This document shows positions 1-9,076 of a stretch of DNA of 64,000 nt, piece by piece (the first letter of the stretch is position 1; each line of letters opens with the position of its first letter). The stretch is from contig NZ_JAJAFR010000003.1 of the NCBI RefSeq assembly GCF_020734105.1, positions 62,001 through 126,000 of the forward strand. The letters run 5' to 3'. The notes beneath the pieces are model-generated. The model saw only the letters and a program-made list of their open reading frames with translations. It searched no databases and had not been told where the DNA came from. Made by a program: the position numbers and the translations under genes. This DNA comes from Alkalihalobacillus deserti. Lineage in GTDB: Bacteria > Bacillota > Bacilli > Bacillales > Bacillaceae_D.

Positions 1-1354
1 GATTTATAAGGTTGCAAGAACAAGATCAGGTTTCAGGACAAGCTAACGGAGTGGTTGCAAGAGGCGGTTGCTGATATTAGGCAGGGAATCCTTTGCACAA
101 AAAGAACAGCTAAACAGAGTTGGCATTGAGGATGCCATTTTTTTAAGCATATCAGAGCGTCTGAGTCATCACTGCACTTATAAGCTAAGACGAGTAATCA
201 ATGGAACAGGTACTGTGTTACATACGAATCTTAGTCGAGCAAGGCTCAGTGAAAAGGCCATTCGTCAAGTGATTGAAACAGCCTATTCCTATTCAAATTT
301 AGAATATAACTTAGAACTAGGCAAAAGAGGATCCCGTCATGATCTAATTGAAGAGTTAGTGAAGGAAACGACGGGAGGGAGAAGCTGCTATGGTCGTTAA
401 TAACAACGCAGCAGCTGTATATCTCGTATTGAAAGCTTTAGCAAAGCAAAAAGAAGTGATTGTTTCGCGTGGGGAACTTGTTGAAATCGGAGGTTCTTTC
501 TGTGTTTCTTCGATTATGGAGGAGAGCGGTGCCAAGTTAATTGAGGTAGGAACAACGAATAAAACGCATTTGTATGACTATGAACGAGCGATTACGGATG
601 ACACCGCTATGATCTTGAAGGTACATACAAGTAATTTTAAAATCATTGGATTCACAAAAGAAGTTCCGATTTCAGAATTAAAGCCTTTAGTAAATGAGCA
701 GGAGCTGATTCTTTACGAAAATTTAGGTAGTGGTGCGATCTATGACCTTAAAAAAAATGGGATTGGTCAAGAGCCGACGGTTTCTAAAGCTTTGCAAAAA
801 GGAGCTGATCTTGTAACATTTAGTGGAGATAAACTTTTAGGTGGCCCGCAGCAGGCATCATTGCCGGAAAGAAAGAAAGAAAGAAAGAATGGATTGATCG
901 CTTGAAAAAACATCAGTTACCCAGGGTATTACGCGTTGATAAAATGACGTTAGCTGCGTTAGAGGCCACATTAAAAGAATATGCTAATGAGCCAACGGTC
1001 AGCAGTAAGCTTCCTACCCTACGATCTATATTATTATCTAAAAAGGACATTCGACGTAAAATGGAAATGTTTCTTTCTGATTTGTCTCCATTTTGGACAA
1101 TAAAGATAGAGGATGGTGTGTCTCAAGTGGGCGGGGGAACGATGCCGGAAGTGAAGCTTGATACGGAGATTTTACTTGTTTCTAATTCAGCAATAAAAGC
1201 ACAAGACATGCATGAAAAACTAAGGAATGGTGTACCTGCTGTCGTTTCACGAATCATTGATGGAAAAATAGCTCTTGATTATCGAACAATCGAAGAAGAA
1301 TAATTTGTTGACTTACATAAAAGACTTCAAGAAATTGAGCAGGAGTTGAGATAA
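1..1354 (+). pseudogene. selA: L-seryl-tRNA(Sec) selenium transferase SelA, broken and cut by the window edge
   Basis: SelA is a PLP enzyme that converts seryl-tRNA(Sec) to selenocysteinyl-tRNA(Sec). Conserved SelA blocks are visible in order: [12 protein letters not shown] near 200-235, [11 protein letters not shown] near 390-425, VSRGELVEIGGSF near 460-500, VGTTNKTH near 550, KVHTSNFKI near 620-645, FSGDKLLGGPQ near 820-850 (with the PLP lysine), VDKMTLAALEATL near 937-975. The frame is broken near 90-100, near 366-380 (one extra base) and near 849-854 (one base lost), and a TAA at 1301-1303 precedes 16 more in-frame codons ending with TAA at 1352. A GAAA-type tract at 866-893 adds a few residues in frame. 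No selB follows; the next gene is a thioesterase. Family identity is certain; whether the lesions are real or sequence errors is not. Confidence 0.9.
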
Positions 1355-1357
1355 CTA

Positions 1358-1855
1358 ATGGATGGGAAAAATTCATCAGAATCAAGGACGGTTTTAACCG
1401 ATCTCGTGCTTCCTCCGGATACAAATTATCACGGGACAATTTTCGGTGGAAACGTCATGGCCTATATTGATAAAGTTGCGAGTATTTCAGCAATGAGACA
1501 TGCTCGTACTATGGTTGTCACTGCATCAAGTGACAGTTTAGATTTTATTTCACCTATAAGAACTGGAGAGGCTATCTGTGTAGAAGGATATGTTTCTTAT
1601 ACTCGAAAGACATCGATGGAAATTTTTGTTAAGGTCGAAGCGGAAGATCTTTTAACGGGCGAGCGTCGACTAACAGCGACTTCTTATTTAACATTTGTTG
1701 CTCTTGATAGCGAAGGGAAGCCAACGGTAGTACCGCCAGTTCTACCAGAGACGGATGACGAAAAATGGCATTATGAAAATGCAGAGGAACGTTTTCAACA
1801 AAGAAAGAAGCGAAGAGATCAACGATTGGAGCGGCAAAACAAAAAGGCTGACTAA
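1358..1855 (+). CDS. ykhA: acyl-CoA thioesterase, hotdog fold (YkhA/YciA-like)
   Basis: This 165-residue protein belongs to the hotdog-fold cytosolic acyl-CoA hydrolases, which cleave acyl-CoA to fatty acid and CoA. The family signature NYHGTIFGGNVMAYIDKVA lies at about residues 24-42, followed by the central strand region with SLDFISPIRTGE. The C-terminal 35 residues are charged and probably a helical tail rich in Lys, Arg and Gln. The ATG is three bases after the last stop of the selA remnant, so it was probably read from the same transcript; a GGAG sequence lies at 1342-1345. The physiological acyl-CoA substrate cannot be told from sequence. Confidence 0.85.
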   Translation: MDGKNSSESRTVLTDLVLPPDTNYHGTIFGGNVMAYIDKVASISAMRHARTMVVTASSDSLDFISPIRTGEAICVEGYVSYTRKTSMEIFVKVEAEDLLTGERRLTATSYLTFVALDSEGKPTVVPPVLPETDDEKWHYENAEERFQQRKKRRDQRLERQNKKAD

Positions 1856-2001
1856 CTTTCAGTGTAAGGGGGGACTTGGACAAGCTTCTTTGCAACGATT
1901 ACATGAAGCTAAATGTTGTTTTTTTATCGTACTAAGATTTTAATTATCCGGATTTTATCCTACCTTGTAGTCACCCTTAACATTTTTTCGGTTGTAAAGA
2001 A

Positions 2002-2040
2002 AATGCAACCGAAGTGGACCTTGTCCATTGCGGTTGCACT
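2002..2040. terminator. long hairpin between convergent genes
   Basis: The arms TGCAACCG (2004-2011) and CGGTTGCA (2030-2037) are extended inward by GTGGAC and GTCCAT, leaving a loop of about three bases. The hairpin sits between ykhA (+) and sspP (-) and probably ends both transcripts. The run of T after it is short. Confidence 0.6.
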
Positions 2041-2065
2041 AAATTCTTAATGTGCTTCAAAAAAT

Positions 2066-2203
2066 TTATCCTTCTCCGTCAGTTTGTCCCACTTGGTTGC
2101 GTTTTTTTACCTTTTTAGATCCGCTTAACGGTTCTGGTTGTCCGGAACGAGCATTTTTTGGTTGGTTTCTTCGTTGGTCTTTGGATGTATTATGTTCTGT
2201 CAT
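2066..2203 (-). CDS. sspP: small acid-soluble spore protein P (SspP)
   Basis: A 45-residue, very hydrophilic protein. The core [24 protein letters not shown] matches the B. subtilis SspP pattern ([13 protein letters not shown]), a minor SASP made in the forespore. The start was chosen at the Met preceded by a strong GAGGAGGG ribosome-binding site; a longer frame to 2263 has no such site. Its place next to sspO and upstream of citB is the same as in B. subtilis. Expression under the forespore sigma factor is expected from the family; I did not identify the promoter. Confidence 0.88.
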   Translation of the reverse strand: MTEHNTSKDQRRNQPKNARSGQPEPLSGSKKVKKRNQVGQTDGEG

Positions 2204-2263
2204 TTTAGAATCCCTCCTCGATTGTAGTATGGCAGTAAATACGGGGAGTATACGTATATTCAT

Positions 2264-2498
2264 AGTGGTTTAACACATGATAAAGTGAAGCTTATTTTAG
2301 GGGGCTGGATGGTTAGCCAATTTCCGATAAAAAAGGCAATTTATGCTGCTCGAAAAAGCAGGAGGGAAAATAAATAGTAATGTTGCGATCTTGAAGGTTG
2401 ATCATAAAAAAAAGGAAGAAACGTATTTCAAGTGACTTAACGAACTGAAGTCATGAAATACCCTCTTGAGTTCATTGAGGGTGCTTAAAAAGTTCTTT
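2264..2498. other. intergenic stretch between sspP and sspO
   Basis: No convincing gene. The + strand has a short open stretch ending at a TAG near 2378 (with IKKAIYAARKSRRENK) that has no recognisable homology and may be debris. A small inverted repeat ACCCTC/GAGGGT lies at about 2460-2482. Confidence 0.4.
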
Positions 2499-2582
2499 TT
2501 AGCAGATTCAAGAAGCGGCAATGGCTCCACACGTTGCTTAAAGACCACTGAAAAAGGTGAAAATCCTATCTTTTTCAGTGGC
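2499..2582 (-). repeat. partial copy of the dispersed structured repeat
   Basis: Read on the minus strand, this has a hairpin with 12-bp arms (CCACTGAAAAAG and CTTTTTCAGTGG at 2546-2582), then TTTAAGCAACGTGTGGAGCC, CATTGCCGCTTC and an AATCTGCTAAAA motif. The same order occurs at 8690-8860, but here the central stems are missing. The hairpin starts 11 bases beyond the sspO stop codon, so it probably also serves as the sspO terminator. Confidence 0.75.
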
Positions 2583-2593
2583 CTCGAGTTCAT

Positions 2594-2725
2594 TTACTGG
2601 CGTTTTTTTGTTCTTTTATTATTTTGGCGTTCCATTTCTGTTAATGGCTCATTTAAGGGTCTTTTTTGATCTTGTTCTCCTTCTAGCACTCGCTTATCTT
2701 TCTCATGTGACCTTTGCTTAGTCAT
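2594..2725 (-). CDS. sspO: small acid-soluble spore protein O (SspO)
   Basis: A 43-residue basic protein whose C-terminus LTEMERQNNKRTKKRQ matches the SspO pattern LTEAERQNNKKRKTNQ. SspO is a minor spore-core SASP. The start is the Met directly after GGGAGGTGTTAAA, an optimal ribosome-binding site; the longer frame to 2776 is not needed. The pairing with sspP and the divergent orientation to citB reproduce the B. subtilis arrangement. Confidence 0.88.
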   Translation of the reverse strand: MTKQRSHEKDKRVLEGEQDQKRPLNEPLTEMERQNNKRTKKRQ

Positions 2726-2866
2726 TTTAACACCTCCCATCTCATACTTTTTGTTCCAAATACTCGTATTATGCAAAATTTATAGTGGAAAAAGCGTCTG
2801 CTGATCGTTTTTTAATCCTGATCTTGGTAAAAGTTTATGTGAAACAATAAAAAAATATATTTATTC

Positions 2867-2928
2867 TTTACTGAACTTTTGCTATTCTATAAAGGGACTG
2901 TTTTTGTCGATTCAATTAAGCGCTTTCT
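2867..2928 (+). promoter_or_regulatory. candidate citB promoter with a cre-like palindrome
   Basis: TTTACT (2867-2872) and TATAAA (2888-2893) resemble sigma-A boxes, but the 15-base spacer is short. ATTAAGCGCTTTCT at 2915-2928 resembles a CcpA cre site with a palindromic AAGCGCTT centre. An AT-rich dyad (ATAA...TTAT, 2847-2864) just upstream could be a CcpC-type site. All three are inferences from sequence pattern only. Confidence 0.35.
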
Positions 2929-3015
2929 AAGTGGTTAAAAGCGACGGGGGAGTCGATCTGTTTAGACAATCTCGACAGTTTAAGGTATATTAGTCTTGTG
3001 AAGGAGGGGTTACAT

Positions 3016-5733
3016 ATGTCAAAGAAAAACGATGTATACAAGGCACGATCATCCTTTTCTCTGGATGGAAAAACAATTAATTATTACTCATTACAGGCTT
3101 TAGAAGATGCAGGTTTAGGTGATGTATCAAAACTACCATATTCAATTAAGGTGTTACTAGAATCCGTTCTTCGTCAATATGACGGCTATGTCATCAAGGA
3201 AGAGCATGTAGAAAACTTAGCGAAGTGGGGAACAGATGAACTGAAAGAAATTGATGTTCCATTCAAACCTTCTCGTGTTATTCTTCAAGATTTCACTGGA
3301 GTTCCTGCAGTGGTTGACCTTGCTTCATTACGTAAAGCAATGGCTGACCTTGGTGGAAACCCAGATCAAATCAACCCTGAAATTCCTGTTGATTTAGTTA
3401 TTGACCACTCTGTACAAGTTGATAAAGCGGGTTCGCTTGATTCACTTAACTTTAATATGGACCTAGAATTCCAACGTAATGAAGAGCGTTATCAGTTCCT
3501 TAGCTGGGCAAAGAAAGCTTTTGATAATTATCAAGCTGTTCCTCCAGCAACAGGAATCGTCCATCAAGTTAACCTTGAGCACATTGCAAATGTTGTTCAT
3601 GCTATTGAAAAAGATGGTGAAACGGTTGCCTTCCCAGATACACTAGTTGGTACGGATTCACATACTACTATGATCAACGGTATTGGTGTACTTGGTTGGG
3701 GTGTTGGTGGTATTGAAGCTGAAGCAGGAATGCTTGGACAACCATCTTACTTCCCAGTTCCAGAAGTTATCGGTGTAAAGCTAACAGGTACACTAGCAAC
3801 TGGGACTACAGCAACTGATATTGCTTTAAAAGTTACTCAAGTATTACGTGAGAAAAAAGTTGTCGGTAAATTCGTCGAATTCTTCGGACCTGGTCTTGCG
3901 GAAATGCCGCTTGCTGACCGTGCAACCATTTCAAACATGGCACCTGAGTATGGTGCAACTTGTGGTTTCTTCCCAGTCGACGTAGAAGCACTAAACTATA
4001 TGCGTTTAACAGGTCGTTCTGAAGAGCAAATTAAGCTTGTTGAAGCTTATTGCAGAGCAAATGGATTGTTCTATGTAGCTGGCGAAACGGCTGATCCAAC
4101 TTATACGGATACAGTTGAAATTGATCTTAGCGAAATTGAAGCAAATCTTTCTGGTCCTAAGCGCCCTCAAGATCTTGTTCCACTTTCTGGTATGCAGAAA
4201 TCTTTCCGTGATGCAGTAGTAGCGCCTCAAGGAACTCAAGGTTTAGGACAAACAGAAGCAGAATTTGATAAAGAAGTTGCTGTTAAATACAAAGATGGTC
4301 GCGAAACAACAATGAAAACAGGTGCTATTGCAATTGCTGCGATTACTAGCTGTACCAACACTTCTAACCCTTATGTAATGATTGGGGCAGGTCTTGTTGC
4401 GAAGAAAGCAGTGGAACGTGGACTTGAGGTACCTGAATTCGTTAAGACATCTTTAGCTCCTGGTTCTAAAGTTGTAACAGGCTACCTTACAGATTCTGGG
4501 CTTTTACCATACATGGAAAAGTTAGGTTTCCATTTAGTTGGTTACGGCTGTACAACATGTATTGGAAACTCCGGACCTCTTGAAGACGAAATTGAATCAG
4601 CTATTGCAGAAAATGATTTAACCGTTACATCTGTCCTATCAGGTAACCGTAACTTTGAAGGACGTATTCATCCTTTAGTTAAGGCAAACTATCTGGCTTC
4701 TCCACCACTTGTTGTAGCTTATTCGCTTGCAGGTACAGTGGATATAGACTTACAAAATGATTCACTTGGTAAAGACCAAGACGGTAAGGATGTTTACTTC
4801 GCAGATATCTGGCCTACTGCTGATGAAATTTCGAAAGTCGTTTCTGAGACTGTAACGCCTGAGCTATTTGCTCGTGAATATTCAAATGTATTTGACAGCA
4901 ATGACCGTTGGAATGATATTGAAACAACGGATGACGCGCTTTACAAGTGGAATGAAGATTCTACTTACATCGCGAACCCGCCTTTCTTTGAAAATCTTTC
5001 ACCAGAACCTGAAGATATCAAGGCATTGTCTAACCTACGTGTGATCGGTAAATTTGGTGATTCAGTAACAACTGACCATATCTCACCAGCTGGTGCAATT
5101 GGTAAAGACACTCCTGCAGGGAAATACTTGATTTCTAAAGGCGTAGAGCCAAAGGATTTTAACTCATACGGTTCACGTCGTGGTCACCACGATGTTATGA
5201 TGAGAGGTACATTTGCAAACATTCGCATTCGTAACCAAATCGCTCCTGGTACAGAAGGTGGAGTCACAACTTACTGGCCAACTGGCGAAGTGATGGCAAT
5301 CTATGATGCTGCAATGAAATACAAAGAGCAAGAAACAGGCCTAGCTATCTTAGCTGGTAAAGATTACGGTATGGGAAGTTCACGTGACTGGGCTGCTAAA
5401 GGTACAAACCTTCTTGGCATTAAGACAGTTATTGCTGAAAGCTATGAGCGTATCCACCGTAGTAACCTTGTTCTTATGGGTGTTCTTCCACTTCAATTCA
5501 AGGATGGCGATAACGCTGAAACACTTGGATTAACAGGAGAAGAGTCATTCTCTGTAGCAATCACGAATGATGTTCAACCTCGTGAAATGGTTCAAGTTAC
5601 TGCAACAGATAAAGATGGCAAGCAAACGAATTTTGAAGTCCTTGTTCGCTTTGATAGTGAAGTGGAAATGGATTACTACCGTCATGGTGGTATTTTACAG
5701 ATGGTACTTCGTAACAAGCTTGCTAATAAATAA
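3016..5733 (+). CDS. citB: aconitate hydratase (citrate/isocitrate isomerase)
   Basis: This 905-residue AcnA-type aconitase interconverts citrate and isocitrate in the TCA cycle. The three 4Fe-4S ligands are visible: the CTNTSNP motif near residue 444 and the pair in [10 protein letters not shown] near residues 510-520. Other signatures are [22 protein letters not shown] near 210 and the swivel-domain [15 protein letters not shown] type sequence ([15 protein letters not shown]) near 780. The length matches B. subtilis CitB (909 aa), which also binds RNA when it lacks iron. The start was placed at ATG 3016 after AAGGAGGGG; an in-frame GTG at 2998 overlaps that site. The gene is monocistronic, with a strong terminator. 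It is intact over 2.7 kb, which matters for judging the quality of the sequence. Confidence 0.98.
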   Translation: MSKKNDVYKARSSFSLDGKTINYYSLQALEDAGLGDVSKLPYSIKVLLESVLRQYDGYVIKEEHVENLAKWGTDELKEIDVPFKPSRVILQDFTGVPAVVDLASLRKAMADLGGNPDQINPEIPVDLVIDHSVQVDKAGSLDSLNFNMDLEFQRNEERYQFLSWAKKAFDNYQAVPPATGIVHQVNLEHIANVVHAIEKDGETVAFPDTLVGTDSHTTMINGIGVLGWGVGGIEAEAGMLGQPSYFPVPEVIGVKLTGTLATGTTATDIALKVTQVLREKKVVGKFVEFFGPGLAEMPLADRATISNMAPEYGATCGFFPVDVEALNYMRLTGRSEEQIKLVEAYCRANGLFYVAGETADPTYTDTVEIDLSEIEANLSGPKRPQDLVPLSGMQKSFRDAVVAPQGTQGLGQTEAEFDKEVAVKYKDGRETTMKTGAIAIAAITSCTNTSNPYVMIGAGLVAKKAVERGLEVPEFVKTSLAPGSKVVTGYLTDSGLLPYMEKLGFHLVGYGCTTCIGNSGPLEDEIESAIAENDLTVTSVLSGNRNFEGRIHPLVKANYLASPPLVVAYSLAGTVDIDLQNDSLGKDQDGKDVYFADIWPTADEISKVVSETVTPELFAREYSNVFDSNDRWNDIETTDDALYKWNEDSTYIANPPFFENLSPEPEDIKALSNLRVIGKFGDSVTTDHISPAGAIGKDTPAGKYLISKGVEPKDFNSYGSRRGHHDVMMRGTFANIRIRNQIAPGTEGGVTTYWPTGEVMAIYDAAMKYKEQETGLAILAGKDYGMGSSRDWAAKGTNLLGIKTVIAESYERIHRSNLVLMGVLPLQFKDGDNAETLGLTGEESFSVAITNDVQPREMVQVTATDKDGKQTNFEVLVRFDSEVEMDYYRHGGILQMVLRNKLANK

Positions 5734-5734
5734 G

Positions 5735-5770
5735 AAAAAACTTCATCCCTTTTGGGATGAAGTTTTTTTG
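5735..5770 (+). terminator. citB terminator
   Basis: The arms AACTTCATCCC and GGGATGAAGTT enclose four T and are followed by a run of T, a classical rho-independent terminator starting two bases after the citB stop. Confidence 0.92.
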
Positions 5771-5868
5771 TTTTACACATCCAAATATGAAAAATTATAA
5801 ATTCATTTATATTGAAATGAAAGTTGCACATCCTAAAACAGATTAATAAAGAATAGGAGGTAATTCAA

Positions 5869-6012
5869 TTGGGAAGACAAAAAAAGGGTAATGCTAATGC
5901 TCAAAGAAATAACAACGCTAAAAAACAAGGGAAAGACAATCATCCAGAGACTGGATTTGAATCTTATGCAGAGCGTGAAGCTGAAAAAATGAATCGAAAT
6001 CAACATTCATAA
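5869..6012 (+). CDS. small Asn/Lys/Gln-rich protein, probably a minor spore protein
   Basis: A 47-residue frame starts at TTG, eight bases after a good AGGAGG site, and encodes a very hydrophilic protein (GRQKKGNANAQRNNNAKKQ at the start, then NHPETGFESYAEREAEKMNRN). There is no membrane segment and no Cys. Composition, size and position between citB and sspN suggest a SASP-like protein, but I do not recognise a specific family. Confidence 0.6.
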   Translation: MGRQKKGNANAQRNNNAKKQGKDNHPETGFESYAEREAEKMNRNQHS

Positions 6013-6099
6013 ATTGTGTAGCAACCAGGTCTAAAAAATTTTAGACTTGGTTCGTTGTTTAGAACAGTTAGAAAGAGAGGCAGAACGGAGGGGATTAAG

Positions 6100-6801
6100 T
6101 TGTTTGATTTCTGGCAAGGTGCTGAAGGTTTACCTGTTTACGGCTATATGATTCGAGCAGCTATTGTTTATTTTTATATTTTTTTAATCGTTAAAGTGCT
6201 AGGGCAGCGCTCGATGAGTTCGATTGATGCGCTTGATTTTATCTTTGGTGTAGTTATTGGAGATATACTAGGAGAACCATTAACAGATGGAGAAATTCCC
6301 CTTGCAGGACCGGTTGGAGCCGCAGCAATGATAGCGGGACTTCATCTTTCATTAACGATTTTAGCATTAAAAACGCCACGTTTCAGACGAGTGATTGAGG
6401 ATGAGCCTGTTATTTTAATGAAACACGGTAAAATCTTGCATAAAGAATTAAGAAAAGCCAAGATTACGCTTGAAGCTTTTCTCATGGACCTTAGGCAAAA
6501 TAACGCAACTGATTTATCTGAGGTAGATTATGCGATCTTAGAAATGAATGGTTCGGTTAGTGTGATAAAAAAATCAAATTATGAAAGTGTAACTTTAAAT
6601 GATCTAGAAAAAAACGTTCCATCAAAAGGATATACGTCAGTTTTAATTGAAGATGGGCGCATTATTGAAGCGAATGTAGAAAAGTTTGGTTCGCTTGACT
6701 GGCTAAGGGAACAAATTCAAACAAAGGGCTTCGCCAATCCAAAAGAAATATTCGTTATGACTATTGATGAATCAGGTCAAATCTACGTAAGTCCAAAATA
6801 A
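6100..6801 (+). CDS. DUF421 (YetF-like) membrane protein
   Basis: A 233-residue protein with three N-terminal membrane segments (about residues 15-35, 45-60 and 70-95) followed by the soluble DUF421 domain, including the LGQRSMSSIDALDFIFGVVIGDILGEPL motif region and the KAKITLEAFLMDLRQ/VDYAILEMNGSVSV repeats. The function of DUF421 proteins is not well defined. The start is the TTG at 6100 after CGGAGGGG; the frame extends to 6055 without a ribosome-binding site. It is the first of four DUF421 genes in this window. Confidence 0.82.
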   Translation: MFDFWQGAEGLPVYGYMIRAAIVYFYIFLIVKVLGQRSMSSIDALDFIFGVVIGDILGEPLTDGEIPLAGPVGAAAMIAGLHLSLTILALKTPRFRRVIEDEPVILMKHGKILHKELRKAKITLEAFLMDLRQNNATDLSEVDYAILEMNGSVSVIKKSNYESVTLNDLEKNVPSKGYTSVLIEDGRIIEANVEKFGSLDWLREQIQTKGFANPKEIFVMTIDESGQIYVSPK

Positions 6802-6858
6802 TGTATAAAAACACTTCTTTTTGAACATAATGGTTTAAAAGTAAAGGAGTGTTTTATC

Positions 6859-6999
6859 ATGAGAAGAGTCAGAAAATTATCATTTGAGGAATTAGTTAAA
6901 GAAAATAGAGAAAAGTTAATGAATGATAAAGAAGCTCTAGATCGACTTGAAGAGCGCTGGGAGCAAAGAAGATCGTCTGTTAACAAAATAGAGATGTGA
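6859..6999 (+). CDS. FbpB-family small basic protein
   Basis: A 46-residue protein, RRVRKLSFEELVKENREKL followed by MNDKEALDRLEERWEQRR, matches the FbpB family (Fur-regulated basic protein B), whose B. subtilis member helps the iron-sparing sRNA FsrA. AAAGGAG lies eight bases before the ATG. I see no convincing Fur box upstream, so regulation by iron cannot be claimed here, and paralogues of this family exist that are not tied to iron. Confidence 0.65.
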   Translation: MRRVRKLSFEELVKENREKLMNDKEALDRLEERWEQRRSSVNKIEM

Positions 7000-7046
7000 A
7001 TAAAATTGCTCTTTAGAGGTAACCTATTAGTAGGGAGGGGTTACTT

Positions 7047-7193
7047 ATGAAAAGCAATAGCACAAAGTCAAATTTCGCACAATTCCGTCCGGACCATCTT
7101 GGGACGCAGCCCGTCAAATCAAGGGCAAACAACGGAAAGAAAATGGCACAAAAAAGTAACGAACAACCTGATTATGTACCTCCTAAAGGATAA
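7047..7193 (+). CDS. sspN: small acid-soluble spore protein N (SspN)
   Basis: The 48-residue product contains QFRPDHLGTQPVKSRANNGKKM, the SspN signature (B. subtilis: APSHLGTKPVKYKANKGEKM). GGGAGGGG precedes the ATG. In B. subtilis sspN lies just downstream of citB and is cotranscribed with tlp; here tlp is about 8 kb away, so the pair has been split by inserted genes. It is a minor spore-core protein. Confidence 0.9.
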   Translation: MKSNSTKSNFAQFRPDHLGTQPVKSRANNGKKMAQKSNEQPDYVPPKG

Positions 7194-7201
7194 ATAAATT
7201 T

Positions 7202-7236
7202 CAGCCCTGAAGCCAATCGAGCTTCAGGGTTTACTA
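7202..7236 (+). terminator. sspN terminator
   Basis: The arms CCCTGAAGC (7204-7212) and GCTTCAGGG (7220-7228) are followed by a modest T-rich tail. It is a plausible terminator for sspN. Confidence 0.65.
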
Positions 7237-7399
7237 AATTTTCAAAAAGTAAAAATCGAGATGAAATCAACTCTGTAAACGTTTTCTCTTCAAAGTTAGT
7301 TATATAAAATAAAGTTGTCGATTGAAAATGCTTGTCATACAAAGCAATTAACGGAATAATAAAGAAAAGTGATGTCATGCATGAGGAGGTAGGGGAGAC

Positions 7400-7858
7400 A
7401 TGAGACATCGGCAATTATTTCGTAAATTTTTGTTTTTGGTGTATTTAACTGCTTTATTTTATGTTACTTTATTGGCTTGGAATTACGGAGCTTCACTTGG
7501 CCCAGTTGGTCCTGGGGGGAGAAATTATAATTTTATTCCGTTTCGTAGCATATACCGAATAGCGGTATTTAGTCCGACGATCAGTGATCCTATTCGTATT
7601 TTGGTTGGAAATGTTGTTTTGTTTATGCCGCTAGGATTTCTTATCCCATCTATTTGGGTTAAATGGAGACGGGTTGTCTATATAATAGCAATTGGTTTTT
7701 GTCTGTCTCTTTTTATTGAAGTGAGTCAATTTTTATTTACTTATAGAGTTGCAAACGTGGATGATGTTATTTTAAATACAGTTGGTGCAACGATTGGATA
7801 CATGATTTTTTCTATTATTTTTAGGTTGATGAAGCGGATCGTATACATTCGTACATAA
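7400..7858 (+). CDS. VanZ-family membrane protein
   Basis: This 152-residue protein has four predicted membrane segments (about residues 10-30, 68-86, 94-114 and 122-144) and the VanZ motifs NFIPFRSI near 47-54, NVVLFMPLGFLIP near 74-86 and EVSQFLF...VDDVILNTVGATIGY near 110-134. VanZ proteins confer low-level teicoplanin resistance in enterococci; most chromosomal Bacillus homologues have no known role. A strong GAGGAGGTAGGGGAG site precedes the ATG. There is no other van gene here. Confidence 0.85.
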   Translation: MRHRQLFRKFLFLVYLTALFYVTLLAWNYGASLGPVGPGGRNYNFIPFRSIYRIAVFSPTISDPIRILVGNVVLFMPLGFLIPSIWVKWRRVVYIIAIGFCLSLFIEVSQFLFTYRVANVDDVILNTVGATIGYMIFSIIFRLMKRIVYIRT

Positions 7859-7916
7859 GAATTAAGTTTATCGGACGACAATTAATTGATTTTGAGACTT
7901 AAAGTCGTAAGTGACA

Positions 7917-7960
7917 GGAAAAGAGACTAAATCTAACTTAAGATTTGGTCTCTTTTCACC
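7917..7960 (+). terminator. terminator hairpin after the VanZ gene
   Basis: AAAAGAGACTAAATCT and AGATTTGGTCTCTTTT form a 16-bp stem with a six-base loop, ending in T-rich sequence. It lies between convergent genes and probably works in both directions. Confidence 0.8.
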
Positions 7961-8024
7961 CTATATACAATAACATACTAATGTTAATTGCCTGTATTTT
8001 TGGGCCAGCTTTTAAACCCTTAAA

Positions 8025-8669
8025 TTAATGAGATCCACCTTTACCTTTGTTTATAAGGGTAAAGTGATTGAACAGTTTGAAAGCATAATAAACAACTAAT
8101 AAGAAAATCCCATAAAATATTGTTAGAAAAAGCAAATCATTTGGGTTGTTCACGATCGAATTACCAACAGTCGCAAATAAAATCATAGCCGGTATTTTTC
8201 CTAATGAGGATGCAATGGTGTAACGAATAAAAGAAACACGACTTAAAGCCGAATAGATATTGATAATGATAGATGGAATCACTGGAATAAGTCTTGTTAA
8301 AAAGATGGTCATAAACGCATTTTGTTCAAACATTTTTGTGATCTTAGAAAGTCGATCATATTTATACAGCCATTTCTTGCCCCAATCCTGATAGCCGTAA
8401 CGGACGAACGCAAACATGAGAACGGACGCTAATGATGAGCCTAACCATATTACAAGACTTCCTGAAATAGGTCCGTAAGCGGCTCCAAGAATCCCGCCTA
8501 TGATCGGATACGGAATAATAGGAAATAAAGCGAAAAAGGTTGCTAGCATGGCTGTTACCAACATATAGTCGGTACCACCTTGACGAATCCAATTTAATAA
8601 TGATTCACCGTAGAGATACATAAAGAGAGCAATTAATAAATAACTTAGCAATACTAAACCTTTCCTCAT
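8025..8669 (-). CDS. TVP38/TMEM64 (SNARE-associated/DedA-like) membrane protein
   Basis: A 214-residue integral membrane protein with about six hydrophobic segments. The family core is visible in the middle: FALFPIIPYPIIGGILGAAYG near residues 48-68 and the TRLIPVIPSIIINIYSALSRV block near 128-148, where the Arg and Pro residues are typical of TVP38/YdjX proteins. Such proteins are thought to act as lipid transporters or scramblases; the substrate here is unknown. The start was moved from 8717 to the Met at 8669, which follows AAGGAAGGA. The upstream part of the longer frame overlaps the repeat at 8690. Confidence 0.85.
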   Translation of the reverse strand: MRKGLVLLSYLLIALFMYLYGESLLNWIRQGGTDYMLVTAMLATFFALFPIIPYPIIGGILGAAYGPISGSLVIWLGSSLASVLMFAFVRYGYQDWGKKWLYKYDRLSKITKMFEQNAFMTIFLTRLIPVIPSIIINIYSALSRVSFIRYTIASSLGKIPAMILFATVGNSIVNNPNDLLFLTIFYGIFLLVVYYAFKLFNHFTLINKGKGGSH

Positions 8670-8689
8670 TTGATCCTTCCTTTCTACAA

Positions 8690-8860
8690 GGGCACTTAAA
8701 AAAGGTACGATTTTCACCTTTTTTTCAGTGCCCTTTAAGCAATGAGTGGAACCGTTGCTTTGTTTTAAAGTCTGCTATGAGTGGGTTTCTCATAGCAGGT
8801 GCGCAACGTGTGGAGCCATTGCTGCTTCCTCGAATCTGCTAAAAGGTTTTTTTCAGGCCC
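8690..8860 (+). repeat. dispersed structured repeat, complete copy A
   Basis: The element begins with a hairpin (GGGCAC 8690-8695 with GTGCCC 8728-8733, interior AAAAAAGGT/ACCTTTTTT). A three-stem rod follows: AGCAATG (8738-8744) pairs with CATTGCT (8817-8823), GTTGC (8754-8758) with GCAAC (8803-8807), and TGCTATGAG (8773-8781) with CTCATAGCA (8789-8797) around a TGGGTTT loop. The internal loops AGTGGAACC and GTGTGGAGC separate the outer stems. The same layout with different stem bases occurs at 50862-50990. No protein in this stretch is credible. Confidence 0.85.
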
Positions 8861-9076
8861 TTTCTTTCTACAAGTATTATTCTCTCATAAATTTGCAAAG
8901 TTGTCCTACTCGAGTTTGCGTCACTTCTAGTTGCCAAGAGTACCTTATTTTAAATACCTGTATGGGAATTAAGTGGTGGGAGTATTCATGAAGAATTAAA
9001 AGAGTAATTCTTTTCGTAGATAGGGTTATCTGTTAAAATGATAAAACAAAGTGGATTAGTTGGAAAAGGTGATGAA

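Noticed and set aside
2402..2593. 63-residue minus-strand open frame after sspO
   Set aside because: It covers the terminator hairpin and partial repeat and has no family similarity.
8746..8991. 81-residue Cys-rich open frame
   Set aside because: It lies inside the structured repeat, has no ribosome-binding site and no recognisable domain.
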